Assembly: GCF_002019695.1 (NCBI RefSeq) | Contig: NZ_KV917376.1 | Location: 216,118 to 280,117 of the forward strand | Reading direction: 5' to 3' | DNA: 64,000 nucleotides | Source of the DNA: Evansella clarkii | GTDB taxonomy: Bacteria; Bacillota; Bacilli; Bacillales; Salisediminibacteriaceae | Shown: one piece after another, positions 62,557-64,000 of the stretch | Position numbering within the stretch: the stretch's first letter is position 1 | How the letters are laid out: each line of letters starts with the position of its first letter | Notes under the pieces: model-generated | Told to the model about the DNA's origin: nothing | The model's input: the letters and a program-made list of their open reading frames with translations, nothing else | Databases searched by the model: none | Position numbers and translations under genes: made by a program

Positions 62557-63654
62557 TTAATTCCTGTATTGATCAATAAATTCCGCAATTAAAGGATCCA
62601 GCTCACGATATTTCTCATCAAACATTTCGATCTGCTCTGTAAATACGCTCCTGTCAAGTTCGTATACATTCATTCCTTCATCAGCTAATTGCTGTTTGAA
62701 TTCTTCCTCCTGTGCAGATCTTTCTGTTACAGCATAATCAGCAGCTGCAGCTAAAGCATCTCTGATTATTTGCTGATCTTCCTCTGGCATATCTTCAAAC
62801 ACTTCTTTATTTACAACAGCTACTGACGGCCAAACCATATGATTTGTCACCGCTGCATGGTCCACAACCTCGGAATAATTATTCGTAATTGTTGCATCCA
62901 GGTCCATATCCATTCCGTCAATGACCCCTGTCTGTACAGCGGCATATACTTCCGGTAAAGGCAGCCCTTCTGTTGAAGCACCGGTAGAATGGTAGAAATC
63001 CTGCATTGGCGGACTAGGTGTTACGCGAAGCTGAAGTCCTTCCATATCCTCAGGTGACTGCACTTCTACATCTTTGAAAAGCATAACTCGCATTCCCGCA
63101 AATAAATAATCTAATCCGAGAAGGCCTTGTTCTTCAAGAGTACCAAGAATTTCTTTAGAAACATCTGACGTACGCGCTTCGTGTACCTCCTCCAGGGAAT
63201 CAAAAGCATACGGCATGAACCAGGCAGAGAATGCAGTTGATCTCGAGCTTAAATATGCTGAAGTAATTAAACCGAAATCTACAGAACCTTGAATGATCTG
63301 CTCGACCATATCTGCTTCTGTTCCAAGCTGACTTGCAGGATAAATCTCAAGACTCATCCTTCCTCCTGATCGTTCATCCAGCTCTTCTCCAAATCTTTCG
63401 GCTGCCAGATGCCACATATGGTTTGTCGGTGTTATATGAGCCAGTTTGAAAGAATACGTTTCTCCAGGGCCTGCTGCATTGTTACCCGCCTCTTCATCTA
63501 CCTCATCTTCAGTCTCTGAATTATTTGTATCTGAATTATTTGTATCTGAAGTACTTGTATCCTGAGCACCAGAATTGTCATCCCCGCAACCAGCCATAAA
63601 CATAAACAATCCCATAAATACTAGAATGTAAAAAGCATTCTTTATAAATTTCAT
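62557..63654 (-). CDS. dctP: TRAP transporter solute-binding lipoprotein (DctP)
   Basis: 365 aa from ATG 63654 (AGGAGGAG upstream; the longer frame to 63708 lies in the leader). Lipobox MAGC (Cys23), Asp/Ser/Asn/Thr/Glu-rich linker (about 25-55), then the DctP fold: FKLAHITPTNHMWHLAAERFGEEL near 62, LRVTPSPPMQDFYHSTGASTEGLP near 185 (carrying the Arg that binds carboxylates) and PEVYAAVQTGVIDGMD. Ligand probably a carboxylate. Confidence 0.93.
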   Translation of the reverse strand: MKFIKNAFYILVFMGLFMFMAGCGDDNSGAQDTSTSDTNNSDTNNSETEDEVDEEAGNNAAGPGETYSFKLAHITPTNHMWHLAAERFGEELDERSGGRMSLEIYPASQLGTEADMVEQIIQGSVDFGLITSAYLSSRSTAFSAWFMPYAFDSLEEVHEARTSDVSKEILGTLEEQGLLGLDYLFAGMRVMLFKDVEVQSPEDMEGLQLRVTPSPPMQDFYHSTGASTEGLPLPEVYAAVQTGVIDGMDMDLDATITNNYSEVVDHAAVTNHMVWPSVAVVNKEVFEDMPEEDQQIIRDALAAAADYAVTERSAQEEEFKQQLADEGMNVYELDRSVFTEQIEMFDEKYRELDPLIAEFIDQYRN

Positions 63655-63855
63655 TTCGTCTCCTCCTGAGATCATTTTAATATTCAGAACATTATATATT
63701 TGCTGCACTGGTCCTTTACCAGCCCAGTAATTTTAAAAGTTTTGCTTTTCACCTAAATCAGCTAATTCTCTGACCCTGGAATATAATGTAATTAAGCCAC
63801 TATCATACAGACAGTCTGGACAGCAGGATGACTCCAAGCTGCACTTCGGTTCACT

Positions 63856-64000
63856 TTAACCCTCCTCCAATTTAGTTATCCCAGCTGTTGCCCAATTTTC
63901 TTTTTTCACCTCTATCAGAAGAACCTTTATTTTTTCCGGCGGGGCACCTAAAGAACTTGCTATAGCATTAGTGGTTTCTGTAATAAGTTTCTTCTTCTCT
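63856..64000 (-). CDS. 4-oxalocrotonate tautomerase family protein, C-terminal part
   Basis: The last 48 codons of a small tautomerase, cut by the window edge. KKKLITETTNAIASSLGAPPEKIKV followed by LIEVKKENWATAG (broken for length; minus strand) is the 4-OT pattern, with the ENW typical of the subunit end. The N-terminal catalytic Pro is outside. The gap to dctP (63655-63855) contains the TRAP promoter region and nothing else recognised. Confidence 0.82.
   Translation of the reverse strand, partial: EKKKLITETTNAIASSLGAPPEKIKVLLIEVKKENWATAGITKLEEG

Overview
The window reads as chromosome of an endospore-forming Bacillaceae species, probably halotolerant or alkaliphilic. Evidence is a gerK-type germination operon, the type III PKS/methyltransferase pair bpsA-bpsB, the yeaC-yeaD-yebA-guaA-pbuG gene order of Bacillus subtilis, strong AGGAGG ribosome sites with many TTG/GTG starts, and choline-to-betaine genes. 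No rRNA, tRNA, phage or CRISPR array is seen. The genus cannot be fixed from the sequence alone.

Layout. 1-600: 5' end of an IS110-family transposase, cut by the window edge. 630-3780: small membrane proteins, a NETI protein, bpsB and bpsA. 3990-12390 (minus strand): pbuG and guaA, each behind its own guanine riboswitch, then the yebA/yeaD/yeaC set. 12700-19420: small membrane proteins, then a DUF4212/sodium:solute symporter pair with a cNMP-CBS-DUF294 protein and a DEDDh exonuclease. 19447-23130: a 14-copy 52-bp stem-loop array, an AcrR-like TetR gene with its operator, and a short gas-vesicle cluster (gvpL-S-K-J plus one small gene) with no gvpA/B, N, F or G in the window. 23630-26670: narK-like transporter and an unusual BCCT carrier. 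26920-35800: gerKA-KC-KB, a gamma-glutamyltransferase, murF, ddl. 36300-46580: one ten-gene minus-strand operon for cell-wall sugar/muropeptide recovery (murR, AmpC-like hydrolase, complete oligopeptide-type ABC importer, murQ, GNAT, anmK). 47000-50320: HesB-like protein, glyA behind a tandem glycine riboswitch, DUF438/hemerythrin/PAS protein. 50530-57020: glycine betaine synthesis genes betB and betA, a GbsR-type regulator and an orphan betaine-binding lipoprotein, all four preceded by the same 18-bp inverted repeat; ctaB lies among them. 57560-64000: GH51 arabinofuranosidase, an unrecognised 284-aa protein behind a promoter-terminator leader, a TRAP transporter and the end of a 4-oxalocrotonate tautomerase.

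How the parts fit. Purine uptake and GMP synthesis share one ligand through two riboswitches. The recycling operon links import of cell-wall fragments to their conversion towards GlcNAc-6-phosphate. The bet genes look like one choline-controlled regulon. A second theme is non-coding DNA: several gene gaps carry short repeats spaced at about 20-21 or 51-52 bp, plus two dispersed-element families. The reduced, TetR-linked gvp operon beside the 52-bp array, the importer-equipped recycling operon and the phased repeat arrays are the parts most worth follow-up.
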